Below the pieces are notes generated by a model. That model ran no database searches, was not told the origin of the DNA, and was given only the letters and a program-made list of their open reading frames with translations. From Craterostigma plantagineum (taxonomy: Eukaryota > Streptophyta > Magnoliopsida > Lamiales > Linderniaceae), in contig JAPQWV010000017.1 in the NCBI GenBank assembly GCA_027422505.1, forward strand, positions 18,167,501-18,231,500: a stretch of DNA of 64,000 bases, read 5' to 3'. Both the position numbers and the translations under genes were made by a program. The first letter of the stretch is position 1. Every line of letters starts with the position of its first letter. Shown here one piece after another: positions 10,733 to 22,337 of the stretch.

Positions 10733-10839
10733 CTCCCCCTCAATTTGTGCGAAGTGTTCAATGTCTCCCCCTAGATTAGTGCTTAACTTTCAAAGACTCC
10801 CCCTAACTCCATGCATAAAAAATTTTACTAGACTCCCCC
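10733..10839 (-). promoter_or_regulatory. Array of four extra polypurine tracts
   Basis: CTCCCCC (minus strand GGGGGAG) occurs at 10733, 10765, 10797 and 10833, at near-regular spacing of 32, 32 and 36 bp, just downstream of the RNase H stop. Multiple PPT copies after pol are a known Sirevirus feature. Here the array is about 5 kb from the 3' LTR, with the extra ORF between. Confidence 0.8.
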
Positions 10840-10904
10840 AAGATATGATAGTAGGATTTTTAGCATTCATATGAAAACATATATAGAAAAATTAAATGAC
10901 CTAT

Positions 10905-12460
10905 TTACACAATATCAGGTTCATGTAGGGACAATCTACGGTTCAACATGCCTAATCTAGAGACCAGGAATTGGAATCGCTTTTCATCCAATGCCTTAGT
11001 GAATAGGTCGGCAAGTTGAAGATCTGTGTGAACAAAATGCATTTCGATTGTACCTTGTTCCACATGTTCCTTGATAAAGTGATATCTAATGTCTATATGT
11101 TTTGTGCGTGAATGATGTACTGGATTACTTGTTATAGCTATAGCACTTTTAGAGTCACTAAAATTTGGAATACGATTTAATATTATGCCAAAATCTCGCA
11201 GCTGGGTTCTCATCCACAAAATTTGTGAGCAGCAACTCGCAGCAACGACAAATTCTGCCTCTGCTGTCGAAGTTGAGACACAATTTTGCTTTCGAGACGA
11301 CCAGCTTACAAGTTTACCCCCGAGAAATTGAGCGGCTCCAGAAGTGCTCTTTCTGTCCAGCTTGCATCCTGCGTAATCAGCGTCGGTGTATCCTACGAGT
11401 TCGAAGCTTGACTCCATCGGGTACCATAGACCTAGATTTGGAGTTCCCTTGGGGTATTTGAAAATTCTCTTGACAGCGAGCATGTGAGACTCCTTGGGAT
11501 CTGCTTGAAAACGACACAGAGACACGTGGCGAACATGATGTCAGGCCTACTGGACGTAAGATAGAGCAGGGATTCTATCATGCCTCGATAGATCGTCTGG
11601 TTAACAGATTTTCCTGATGAATCTGCATCAAGTTTGCATGAGGTAGACATGGGAGTGATGGCAGCATTAGAGTTGTCCAAGTTGTACTTCTTGAGTATGT
11701 CGTGAATGTACTTGGATTGACTAATGAAGATTCCTTCGTGAAGCTGCTTAACCTGAAGGCCTAAGAAAAAGCTAAGTTCGCCCATCATACTCATTTCAAA
11801 TTTCTGCTTCATTAGATCCCCAAAGTTCCTGCACATTCTTGAGTCTGTTGACCCAAATATAATGTCGTCGACGTAAATCTGCACTAACATAATGTCTGAG
11901 CCGTCCTTCTTGATGAAGAGAGTTGTATCGATCTTCCCTTTTGTGAAACCAGAGGAGATGAGAAAATTCGAGAGGACCTCGTACCAGGCTCTAGGAGCTT
12001 GTTTAAGTCCATAGAGAGCTTTATCGAGTCTGTACACGTGGTCTGGGAGTTGTTCGTTTACAAAACCTTCAGGCTGAGATACAAAAACTTCTTCTTTTAG
12101 TGTTCCGTTGAGAAATGCAGTTTTGACATCCATCTGGTAGACTGTGAAGTTCTTGTGTGCAGCGAAAGCTAAGAATATCCTGATGGCTTCAATTCTTGCG
12201 ACTGGGGCATATGTCTCATCATAGTCGATTCCTTCTTGTTGATTGTAACTTTTTGCTACCAACCTTGCTTTATTCCGGATAACAACTCCTTGCTCGTCCT
12301 TTTTGTTCTTAAACACCCATTTCGTCCCTACGATAGTTTTCCCAGTCGGTCTAGGTACTAGGTTCCAAACTTTTAACCTCTCAAACTGATTGATTTCCTC
12401 CTGCATTGCGACTATCCAATCTGGATCGGCGAGTGCTTCAATTACTTTGTTGTGCTCCTT
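10905..12460 (-). pseudogene. Sirevirus reverse transcriptase and RNase H (broken)
   Basis: Copia RVT_2 domain (about 12406-11450) with [45 protein letters not shown], the catalytic [10 protein letters not shown] and [14 protein letters not shown], typical of the SIRE/Maximus group. After a frameshift near 11500 the RNase H follows (11525-10905) with VGYTDADYAGCKLDRKSTSG, STAEAEFVV and HTDLQLADLFTKAL. Active-site residues of the YVDD motif are present, but the frame break separates RT from RNase H. It would copy element RNA into DNA. It lies directly after the truncated integrase. Confidence 0.9.
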
Positions 12461-13150
12461 TTGACTGAGAAAGCAGGAATAAATGGCCCATTAACGGTCT
12501 GAGTGCGCATGGGTCCACATAGATCCATATGAATGAGTTCGAGAGGTTTGGAAGTTGAGGCTATGTGTTTGGTCCGGTGGGATGCCTTCCTTATCTTTCC
12601 CATTTCACACGCCGAGCAAATATGCTCTTTGTGATATCTGAACGAGGGAAGTCTTTTGACCAAGTTTTCTGATCGCAGTTTGTTTAGGTCTTTGAAGTTG
12701 AGATGGGAAAGTCGTTGATGCCAGAGATCGTTCTGATGTAGAGAGGCTCGAGAGATAAGGCATGTCGGTCGGACAGTCTTGAGGTCAATGGAGTAGAGAT
12801 TAGTCTTCCTGTGTCCAGTGAGTAGCTCTCTTCCACTGTTATCTATGACACTACATTTGTTGGTCTCGAAGTTCACCTTGTAGCCTTTGTCACAAAAACG
12901 TCCTATGCTGAATAAATTGTAGCTCAGTCCTTCGACGTAGGACACTCCTTTGATGGTTAGCCTGTCATGGATGAGATCACCCGTTCCTAGCATGGATGCA
13001 GATTAACGAGAAATCCTTCAGAGAAGTTGCTCAACAGCTCTTTGTTTCCAGTCATGTGTGAGGAGCAACCTGAATCAAAGTACCACACATGACGGACCTC
13101 CAAAGAGAATCAAGTAAGTTTTGGCACCCATTTATAGATGGGCCCCCTTT
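12442..13150 (-). pseudogene. Sirevirus protease and pre-integrase domain, integrase core deleted
   Basis: Protease motif WYFDSGCSSHMTGNKELL near 13065-13010, ending in a stop and a small deletion near 12995. The frame resumes as LGTGDLIHDRLTIKGVSYV, then the HHCC zinc domain (WHQRLSHLNF...CSACEMGK, 12740-12590) and the start of the integrase ([18 protein letters not shown]). The text then jumps at about 12490 into the segment preceding RT. The DDE catalytic core and everything up to the RT linker is therefore missing, roughly 300 residues compared with complete copia Pol. Confidence 0.85.
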
Positions 13151-14552
13151 GCAGGTGTAGTAGATTTCTTGTTCGTTGCTAGATTTAATTCTTTGCTAGA
13201 TTGTTGGATAGCTGGTTTAAAAATCCAAGCGTGACGATTTCCTACAGGATGCAGTTGGGATTTCGGAATCCAAATCTGTTTTTGACTTAATTTCTTGTTC
13301 GGCTTGGTCTTGGAGGTGGTGTGTTTCTTTACTTTAGATTTAATAATATGATTGGACGGCGTGGGAGATATGCCCTTAGAGCGAGTGCTATGTGACGTGG
13401 AAGCACTTTTGCTGAAATGATTGTCACGAGGATGGGAAATTACATCATTGTTTACATGACAGAATTTTGATTTTAGGGAATGAAATAACGAAACACGTTC
13501 TGCGACTTTACAAGAAGTCACTTTTGGAAATGCAAAAGATTTTGAAACATGAGAAGAAAGGTTGGAGACTGGTCTCTTCTTCTTATCAGGGACAGTTGTC
13601 TTCTTAGCTGAGCCGGATCGAACCTTCTTCGTTTCCTTAGATCTCACGCCTTTGTCTGTGGGTACATGTGATACAAAGTTAGTGTGAGATAAAGGTATTT
13701 TCTTCGTAGTTTGCTTGCATTTACATGTAGAGGATTCTGGAACAGGACGGGAGGTGGAAGGTTTGTAAGCGTCAGGAAAGTTTTCAAGAGTATAAATTTT
13801 GCTAAACAAAATAGTTCTCTATTCTTCGTGAGCTTTCTTTTCCGACTCTGGAGAGGCTGTCAAGTCACCTATTTCACGTAATCTCTGGAATATAGATAAA
13901 TGAATAAATAGGTTTAGCCTGTTCGTCAGTGCCTTCGGGTCCAAATGGTGACATGTAATCATCAGAGAGCGTTATCTCTCTAGTTATGTAGTTATTATTG
14001 AGTTCATCGTAGTCACACATGATTTGAGCCCATTCTTTATTCCTCCGTTTTTGTTCGTTGGATTCAGTCCTCACTTGATCCTACGAAGGGCATTAGCCGT
14101 TCAATGCTTAACCCAAAACGTTTGATGTTGTACAGAGAGAGTACTCTATCTGTTTCAGGGTTAGTGGTGTATTCAAATCCCAATCCTTCGCGGGGATCAT
14201 AGAATTCAACATCTTTAGGTTGGCTAAGGAACATGGTTCGTTCACTTTGACCTCTTTTGGTGTTGATGTCTTCTAATTCTTTGACTTTCTTGTCTAGACG
14301 TACACGTTCGTTGGTGATTAGTTCGTATTGAGACATTACATTTACACGTTCTTCCTCGCTGTCTTTCAAGCTTCTACACATATCGCTAATTTGCTTTTCC
14401 TTGCTTTCTAGAAGATCTTCTAAAGTCTTCGCTTTATTTTCAGACAAGGTCAAGGATTCATTAAGAATAGCTATCTCTTCCTGTTGTTTGTTTAACAAGG
14501 CATAATTTTTGTCGAAATTTCTTTGGAGTTCTGAGTAATTTTTACGATGCAT
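13132..14552 (-). pseudogene. Sirevirus Gag-Pol linker with coiled coil
   Basis: 14552-14064 encodes a strong coiled coil (heptad-like LLNKQQEEIAILNESLTLSE, KTLEDLLESKEKQISDM, KVKELEDIN). A short acidic segment follows (14074-13874), then a Lys/Ser-rich basic stretch (13809-13132) that leads into the protease after a stop. A coiled coil after the Gag zinc knuckle is characteristic of Sireviruses and may mediate Gag assembly. Frame changes near 14560, 14070 and 13830 show decay. No enzyme motif is present. Confidence 0.75.
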
Positions 14553-14559
14553 GGAGAGT

Positions 14560-15861
14560 TCGGCTATCCTACGTTCAGGTTAAGGAAATCATTTAGGGAT
14601 GGAGTGTATACCTCCAGGTCGGATGAAGAGACATCTGTCCTGTCTGATCCAATGGCTGGCTCATCCTCGTCGGAGTCATCTTCAATGCTTTTCACCATGA
14701 AGGCCATTTCTTCTTCCTCCTCGTCAGATGTATCCTCCAGCCATTCCTCTTCCTCAGCCACCAAGACAATTCCCGCCTCCTTGCGTTGTGAGAGCTGAAA
14801 TTTTTTCTTGTAGTATTCAGTGTTTTTCTTCTTAGGTCGGAAGCATTCAGAAGCAAAGTGACCCGGCTTGCCACAGTTGAAGCACTTCTTTACTACTTCA
14901 GATTTCTTAGATTCAGCCTCTTCAGGGGCAATGTACTTCTGTTTCCCGCCCGAGGTTCGTTGTTTGTTGAAGGAAGAAGACGATTTCTTGGCGCTCATCT
15001 TATTGACCGTATATGAGATCATTGCCAGTTTCTTTCTAATGGATTCGAGTTCGTCCTCAGATTCTTGGTCAGATTCGGCATTGCCAGAGGTGTTAGATTG
15101 TACGACCTGCTTTTCTTTAGAAGTCCTCGAGCTCCTGTTGCTTGACTTAGAAGTCACGAGTGCAATTGGTTCCATGTCGACGTTTGGTTTTCCTTCGTTC
15201 TTGATTTCTTTGGCATACTGCGAGTATTGTAAGAGATTATCGTGTAGGGAGTGAATATTCATAGCGTCCAGATCTTTGTTCTGTTGCTTAACCAGAACTG
15301 CAATCCGTCCCCACTCAGGTTGAAGTGTGGAAAGGAACTTGATGTTGTGTTCGAGATTGGAGCACTGGATGTTGATCTTTCTCATCTCGTTGATGATGGT
15401 CAAGAAGCGAAGGTAAACATCTCGAAGTTTTTCCCCCTCCTTAGCTTTGAAGGAGTCATAGGCAGTAAGGATGCTGGACTTCTTAGACAGACTACTAACT
15501 TCTGTTCCGACCATCATTTTGCAAACTTCATCCCAAATTTCCTTTGCAGTGACCAGTGCATCGACTTGTTTGTAGACATCATTTGGTAGGGCCTGAAGTA
15601 CGTAGTGTCGGGCAAGCTTGTCCGCTCTGGCACATGCTCTCTCACCATCATTGTATCGACTGGGATAGGAACAGCATCGGGTTGAGAAGGGATGGTGGTC
15701 CAGAATTGAGCAGGTCCTTCAAAAATGGAGGAAAGCATGTCGTTCGCGAGGTCTACATCCTTGATTTCTATAAAGTTGATGAATCGTTGCTTCCATATGC
15801 CGTACTCTCCCCATCTCAGTAGTGGTGCATGGTTGTCAGATTCAATAGCAAGACCGTCCAT
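14560..15861 (-). pseudogene. Sirevirus gag (broken)
   Basis: Copia Gag of the UBN2/Retrotran_gag type. It starts MDGLAIESDNHAPLLRWGEY at 15861. A frameshift near 15640 moves to the frame reading YDSFKAKEGEKLRDVYLRFL. A CCHC zinc knuckle (CFNCGKPGHFASEC) lies at about 14887-14846, followed by an acidic Asp/Glu/Ser-rich tail and a stop near 14565. The protein forms the virus-like particle and binds element RNA. The start is chosen because it opens the conserved N-terminus directly after the leader. Confidence 0.88.
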
Positions 15862-17093
15862 GTTTGTGTTTGGTAATGATCGTTAACGCGAGATATCTGC
15901 GAAATGAAACGCTTTAGTTTTGAATGAGATATAGTCAAGTTTGAATAATTTCTAGTGTTGAGTCTAAGTAGGTAAATTCACTTAATGAATTCTGTCGCAA
16001 TATAAGAATTTGATGAACTTAGAGTACTGCTCGAGGATGGAACGATTGGTGTTATGTGAGATTGAGAATTGTGTTCTACTCAATTTGAATGCTTGATCGA
16101 TTCTAGTATGATATGGACATAAGCTCGGCAATTGGTCCTAAGTGTTGAGAATTGGGCAATTGAAATTGAGTTTTCAAGAATCGGGCGAAAGAGTTTTGAA
16201 AATGTGAGTTTTGATTGAAAGAGGGATTTCAATTTAGATAAGGTTAGTTTCGATCGAAATAGGGATTTAGATTTTGATTTGAAAAAAAAAATAGTTTCGA
16301 TCGATAGGAATGAGAAGTTTTCGGGCGATCGTGGTCCAAATTGGCTTTCTTTCGATTGACTAAGATTGAATTTGGCTAATTTGACGATTGAGTTTCGGGC
16401 GATACAGCAAATGAGTTGGACTTTCGCCGAGTATTGTATCGGTTGAAACGTAGCAATTGGGTACTGTAGCCTTTCGGGCGAAACGAATTGGACTTTCGCC
16501 GAGAATTGTATCGGTCGAAACGTAGCAATTGGGAACTGTAGCCTTGGCGAAAGGAATTGGGCTTTCGCTGAGAATTGTATCGGTCGAAACGTAGTAACTA
16601 GAAACTGTAGCCTTTCGGGTGAAACGAATTGGGCTTTCGCCGAGAATTGTATCGGTCGAAACTGTGTGATTGGCGAAAAATTCGTCGAAACTCAAATCGA
16701 TTGGACTTTTGCCGAGAAGTCTATCGGGCGAAACTGTGAATTGGTGAGAGAGAACTTAAAATTCAAATCGATTGAAGCTACTCACAATGGGGTTCGATCG
16801 AAACCTTCAAACTCAAAAGTACTGTTCTATCGGGAACAGTTCAGTAAAAAAAAATTTTCAGACTCGTTTTTGCTCAAATCCTACTCAAACTCGACTAAAA
16901 TCAACGTAAAAGAGCATGAATGTTCTTAAAATCAGTTTTCTAACATCCTAGGGTTAAGAAATCACTGAAAACGATTTAAAAACACCTAAAAAACAGTGAA
17001 AAATCGAAAATGAGTTTTTCTAGCATAAACTTCTTCAAATCACGTCGAAATCGAGCAAAACTGGATTCAAATGGAAGATATTGATCTGCGTTA
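15862..17093 (-). repeat. Sirevirus leader with ~71-bp tandem repeats
   Basis: A 1.2-kb untranslated leader between PBS and gag. Around 16380-16700 about four tandem copies of a ~71-bp unit occur (GTATCGG at 16436, 16508, 16578 and 16649). Each contains TTTCGGGCGAAAC, CTTTCGCCGAG and GTATCGGTCGAAAC. A minus-strand ORF over the array (16695-16360) simply translates the repeat and is not considered a gene. Confidence 0.8.
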
Positions 17094-17106
17094 GGCTCTG
17101 ATACCA
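17094..17106 (-). promoter_or_regulatory. Primer binding site (tRNA-iMet type), Sirevirus
   Basis: Minus strand TGGTATCAGAGCC, two bases inside the 5' LTR. It is complementary to the 3' end of initiator tRNA-Met, the usual primer of copia elements. Confidence 0.9.
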
Positions 17107-17108
17107 CT

Positions 17109-17422
17109 TGTTGGCCCTTATATTACCAAACAAGGATCAATAGAAAGGTTTGAATGTCAAAAACGTGAAGAATACCTTGAGTGCGTGTTAGTGTGTGTTT
17201 ATCTAAGGAAAAGTACAAGGTGGCTTACCTTTTAAATTCTTTTGATAAAACCTAATTAGGGTAAGTGGGGCTTTATATACCACAAGTATTTGGTATATTA
17301 AAGCCCAATACAAAACTCTTACCTAATATCACTAGTCACCCCAATCTAATAAAACCTACTAAATAAGTACATATTAATCCAAGATTACATTAATTAAAGG
17401 ATGCTACAAAATATTTCCAACA
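17109..17422 (-). repeat. 5' LTR of the Sirevirus
   Basis: TGTTGG...CCAACA on the plus strand, 314 bp, the longer copy of the pair. Contains TTTATATACC at about 17273, a possible TATA region. Confidence 0.92.
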
Positions 17423-17427
17423 GTATT
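17423..17427. repeat. Target site duplication GTATT (right copy)
   Basis: Identical to 5547-5551. Together they bracket the Sirevirus. Confidence 0.93.
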
Positions 17428-18260
17428 CCTCTAGACCAAGGAAGCTCCTTACTTTAGTTACGTTCGTTGGTTGGGGCCAATTGTTGATAGCCTCGATCTT
17501 GCTGGGATCGACAGAAATTCCGGCTCCTGAGATCACGTGACCAAGAAATGCGACTTGATCGAGCCAGAATTCGCATTTCTTGAATTTCGCGTATAGTTGT
17601 TTTTCTCGTAATATTTCCAAGACAATCCTCAAGTGTTGCTCGTGCTCATCTCGTGTCTTTGAGTAAATGAGGATGTCATGACGCATTTGTCTAGGAAAGA
17701 TTTGAACACACGGTTCATTAGATCCATGAACGCTGCTGGCGCATTGGTCAGCCCAAAAGGCATAACTAGAAATTCAAAATGTCCGTAACAGGTGCTAAAG
17801 GCCGTCTTCGGGGTGTCTTCTTCTCGAATCTTCAGTTGGTGATATCCCGACCTTAGATCTATCTTAGAAAATACTATTGCTGCTTATAGTTGGTCGAATA
17901 AATCGTCAATTCTTGGGAGGGGGTACTTGTTCTTGATCATAATCTTGTTCAGCTCCCTATAATCGATGCAGAGTCGCATCGATCCGTCTTTCTCTTAACA
18001 AACAAGACGGGTGCTCCCCAGGGCGAAAATCTTGGCTGAATAAACCTTTCTGCAATAGTTCATCCAGTTGTTCCTTCAACTCTTTTAATTCGCCTGGAGC
18101 TAATCGATACGGTGCCTTCGATACTGGTGCAGCTCCAGGTACTAGGTCGATAGTGAATTGAATTTCTCGATCTGGCGAAAGCCCTGGTAAATCTTTAGGG
18201 AACACATCAGAAAATTCTTGCAGTATTGGGACTTCTTCCAACTTCGGACATGATCGTTCT
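17428..18260 (-). pseudogene. Tekay reverse transcriptase, N-terminal part (broken)
   Basis: Starts with VPILQEFSDVFPKDLPGLSP and FTIDLVPGAAPVSKAPYRLA (RT entry segment), then, after several stops, [17 protein letters not shown] at about 17790-17740 and [15 protein letters not shown]. The catalytic FIDD/YADD box is damaged: the text before ILIYSK reads RHD, so one catalytic Asp and its lead-in are deleted near 17690. Then [20 protein letters not shown] and RSFLGLEEY follow, where the Sirevirus has landed. RT identity is certain; activity is impossible. Confidence 0.88.
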
Positions 18261-18279
18261 TCTGATGATAGCGCAAAAA

Positions 18280-18760
18280 TTAGGTGGCTTCACATCCTGT
18301 CCTGATCAGGCGTTGTGCCTTCATCGCGGAGATCTTGGGAATTCTGCTCTTGCTAGTTCCCGTAAAGGTGAAGGGTTTGATGTCTACTAAGTTGAAAGTT
18401 ACTTTCTTACCGTTGCAGTCAACAACTGCTTCGTACTTTGATAGCCAATCCATTCCAAGAATTACTTTGTAATCGTTCATTGGAATGACTATCAGGTCAA
18501 CGGGTAAGGTCCTATCGTTCACTAATACTGGGTTATTTTGTAAAACCTGATTGGTTCGGGTCGAAGCTCCATGAGGTATGGTAACATTGTACTCATAGTT
18601 AACTAGGTCAGGTGTAACCCCGAGTCTCGCCACGTAGTTGGTAGATGCAAATGAATATGTGGCTCCTGAGTCAACTAATATGCTTGTCGGGTTGAGTGGA
18701 TAAGGAGAGTACCTGCCACCACATACGGGTTGTTCTCCGCCTCCTCCGATGTTAGCGTAT
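18280..18760 (-). pseudogene. Tekay aspartic protease
   Basis: Retropepsin-like domain with ILVDSGATYSFASTNYVARL (active DSG, about 18690-18640) and VILGMDWLSKYEAVVDCNGK at about 18460-18410. It is open from 18861 to 18280, so this is the best-preserved part of the element. It would cleave the Gag-Pol polyprotein. It overlaps the gag frame on its right side. Confidence 0.88.
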
Positions 18761-19819
18761 ATACTCGAGCAGGTACCATGGGTGGCCTGGCTTGAACCGG
18801 TGCTTGACTCCAGAATGCAGTTTCCGGGCATGCCTTGGAGAAGTGGCCTGTCTTGCCACACTTATAGCAGATAGCATTCTGAGAATAACAGATGCCCAGA
18901 TGTCGTCGCGTGCATTGTGGGCATGGGGGTATGGTCGTTGGCGGTCTCCCTTGATTAGTATTGGGTCGTGGAGGTGGCACAAGTTTGTTCTGGAAATTGG
19001 GCTTGGCATTCTTGGGGAGGAATTGTCTCTTCGGGTTGCCTCCACCCCGTTTTGGTCCTTGTACAAATTTTCTTTCTGCTTCCTGTGCTCGAATGATCAG
19101 GAGTTCAGCTTGCTCCACAATTAACGCACGTTCAGCTACCTGAGCGTAGGTAGTTCCTTGAGATCCGGCCATATTCACATCACGGTATACTTCCGGCTTC
19201 AGCCCTTCCATGAAGCGTTCCACCTTTAGTGCATCTGTGCTCACCATGTGAGCTGCAAAATCGAGACAACTGCTCCAACTTTATGATAGACTCTGCCACG
19301 GTCATCGGGCCCTGGCGTAGATTAATGTTTCGTTCATTCGTTGGGCCCGTACCGGGCGGTGAAATATTTGCTCCTAAAGAGCTCCTTAAATCGGTCTCAT
19401 GTCATCGTAATAGGGTCTTCAAAAGCGAGAATGGTATCCCGCCAATGACCTGCACTTTCCCTCAGTAGGAAGGCAGCACATAAAACTTTTTCTTCCTCCG
19501 GAATGCGGCTATATTGAAACATACTCTCTAAGGTCCTCAGCCAGTCTTCGGCTGTTGTAGGGTCAACAGCATCCTCGAAAGTTGGGGGATTGAGTTTGCG
19601 AAATCTTTCCCCAACTATTTCGACCCTTTCAGCCTGAGAGAGTCCACTATACGATGGTCCGCCCGTATTTCATTGTTGCATCATTTCTTGTATTTGAGCG
19701 GATTGTTGTCGCACCAACTCCGTGAGTTGGAGAATCGTCGTATCTCAATTATCGGTAGGAGTTGCGGGTTACTTGCCCTTATCCGCACCCCCACCACCTT
19801 CCCCTCTCGTTCTACCCAT
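18675..19819 (-). pseudogene. Tekay gag (broken)
   Basis: A plausible start ATG at 19819-19817 (MGRTRGEGGGGADKGK) is followed after 16 codons by a stop. Further stops occur before 19247. Recognisable Gag words include ERVEIVGERFRKLNPPTFED, AEDWLRTLESMFQYS and FLLRESAGHWR. From 19247 to 18675 it is open, with VERFMEGLKPEVYRDVNMAG and the CCHC knuckle CYKCGKTGHFSKAC at 18869-18828. This start is chosen because it precedes the conserved core and follows the PBS by about 140 bp. Confidence 0.85.
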
Positions 19820-19960
19820 TTTCTCTTATACCCTAATAGTCCCTAAGGCCAATAAATCATACGCATACGAAATTCATAGAAACATAAAACTTACTAGCAA
19901 GTCCGCTTCCGTGCTTTTGAGTGTGTGTACATGGACTGTGTACAGAACTTGTAACCGAAA

Positions 19961-19972
19961 GCTCTGATACCA
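19961..19972 (-). promoter_or_regulatory. Primer binding site (tRNA-iMet type), Tekay
   Basis: Minus strand TGGTATCAGAGC, three bases from the LTR edge (19976). Confidence 0.9.
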
Positions 19973-22332
19973 CCCTGTGGCGCCCCTGACTTCTACTACC
20001 CATTCTTACTACTAACTTAAGTGACTGCATGTGATTTAAGGACTACGAAAATGCGTACAAAATTTTTCCTTTTATGTAAAGGAAGCATTCTGTACATTAC
20101 AAAATATTCCTATGACATAAATACATAGGTGAGTGCGCATGCGTGTTCAAAACTAATCTATCGGCCCGCCACTCAGGTCACATCCATGTACACACCGCCA
20201 CCTCAAAAGTCCTGTGGAAGCTTCAAAAATAGGGCTCGCCATCATAAAGATCATGTACCGTTATCCCTTGAACCTACAACACAAAAATACGTGGAATGAG
20301 CTTATAAAGCTCATTAAGTGAAAGCCATGCATGCTATGCACGTGTCCTAATTAGCATAGGCATCCGCGCCAATGCTTCATAGACCTTATATTTTTCCTTG
20401 CCTTGTCTTGTCATGTAGGGCCCTCGGCTATCTTGCTATGCACCATCATGGAGCTCAGATCCACAAGGGATAAATAAATACATAAGTGGCAATACCTACT
20501 CAGAGGCTAACCCTAAGGCGCCTTTTTTCTGTCCCAAGGTAGTTTCATACGCCACGCGGACGCTTCACACTGGTAGCCTATTCTGAGGTTACCAACACCA
20601 AAGGTACCCTCGATGTCACTTATTCCCTCAGCTCGCCTCCTTCAGGTTCCACGTCCCACCATGAGGGCATTAGCGCTAAAATCATGTCTTGCCTTGAACA
20701 TGTCATGTCTTGACGGTAACGACATACGACGTCACCATGGTAGCATAGAAGAGCCATGACTCAACTGTGAGTCGACATCAGACGCCCATATCGGCGAATA
20801 TCTATCGCTCTCAGGCGATCATATATCATGCATGCTCTCATATCCTGCCTTTAGTACTAAACGTGCGTGCATATGATCATACGCAGGTCATGTAACGTAA
20901 ATAATTCATGTAGGAATTCACATAATATCATAGAAGCACATAACACATAATTTACGCACATATAGTTATGAGTTGTAGTTGGGACTTCCACTTACCTGTC
21001 GTTCAAGCTTAAATACTTACGGCCCTGATACGTATTTACCTCCTGATCCTTACATAAAATATTATAATATCAGTACCATACCGAAATTAGGTACCTACGT
21101 CGAAATAATTTATTTTGACTCTAATAAATTACTAAAACCCAAGGTTTCAATCCATAATCTAAGTTACGTTAGTACTTAACTCGAGCCTATAAGCCTTGGT
21201 GGTTTGGTCTTTGAGTTGCCCGATTGCTCCTAGTTATCAACTCGTCCGATTTGTATTATGCATATAGGGTTTCGTCCGATTTGTTTGTGCCTCATTATTG
21301 CCCGATTTGGTCATGCCTTAATCTTACTTTCACCGAGATTATAACTCCTCATGGATTCGCCCGATTTGTTGGAGAGTAGGCCATGGTTCGCCCGATTTGA
21401 GGTGTGAATCATCCAAGAATCGCCGAGGTCTTCATGGGGTTCCAATCGCCCGATTTAAGATACTTGGATGGAAAAATTGTCATATGATCATAGCATCGCC
21501 AATTGCCCGACTTGAGGAGTAGAATCACCCGATTTATGACATGTTAGCGTCGCCCGATTCTTCATAGCCCTCCAAATCGGCCGATTTGATTACATATTTA
21601 ACCAAAATCACCGAGGTCTTAGTTGAATCGCCCGGTTGCATGAGTGATGTGGTTTCGTCCGATTTGTGGTATCACATGTAGAGATCGCCCGATTCTGCAT
21701 TCATAAGACCTACAAATCGCCGAGCCTTCAATTCATTTTACATTTCGCCCGACTTGATCATATACTAAAGCCAAATTTCGGCCGAAACCCTAATCCTTAA
21801 TCCTTTTCGCCCGAATGCTCTTAAAACATGCAATTTTCGATTGAAACTTGGTTCAAGCTGCCTTCTTCTTCTCCAAAGCTGGTTTCTACCTTACTAAACT
21901 TTCCAAACGTAGCATATACAGATCTAAATTCTTATGTTAGGAGATTTTTACTTAAAACCTTAGATCAACTACTAGCCTAAAATCGTGATTCTTTTGGAAA
22001 ACTAAGCAAACCTAGGAATATAGTACACCCTAATTTGATCTTATTATCAAATTACGTAAAGTACTGAACTATAAACACTTAAAACTAATTTAAGGATCGT
22101 AAATGAAGTCACTACCTCCCTGAATCGAAGCTTAAATTTTATTTTAAGCTTTCCTCCTTTGATTCCTTGTCTTGATTGTTCTTGAGTTGCTATTGATAGA
22201 CATTATTCCTCTAAGATATATTTGATGGGACATAAAGCAGCGAGATTTCCTCTAGCATAAGTAATTCTTCTAATGCTTATCCCTAATATTGGCCCTAAGT
22301 AAATGGTTAATTTAGCCCATTTATGATAATAG

Positions 22333-22337
22333 CAATC
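22333..22337. repeat. LARD target site duplication (left)
   Basis: CAATC here and CGATC at 27952-27956 (one mismatch). The uninterrupted sequence in the left Tekay LTR reads AGCAATCCAATTT, confirming the junction. Confidence 0.82.

Larger units (their letters stand above)
5552..17422 (-). mobile_element. Sirevirus-like Ty1/copia element nested in Tekay RT
   Basis: An 11.9-kb copia element on the minus strand with short LTRs (314 and 281 bp, TGTTGG...AACA), an iMet-type PBS (17094-17106) and a PPT (5835-5842). From right to left: leader with tandem repeats, gag with a zinc knuckle, a coiled-coil segment, protease, pre-integrase zinc domain, RT, RNase H, a four-copy PPT array, a repeat region and a large extra reading frame. 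The coiled-coil Gag, multiple PPTs and extra downstream ORF are hallmarks of Sireviruses. All ORFs are damaged and most of the integrase core is deleted, so it is not autonomous. The LTRs differ at about 8 positions plus a 34-bp indel. Confidence 0.9.

Noticed and set aside
16360..16695. 111-codon ORF with a repeated STDTILGES-like peptide
   Set aside because: In-frame reading of the ~71-bp leader repeats of the Sirevirus, upstream of gag.
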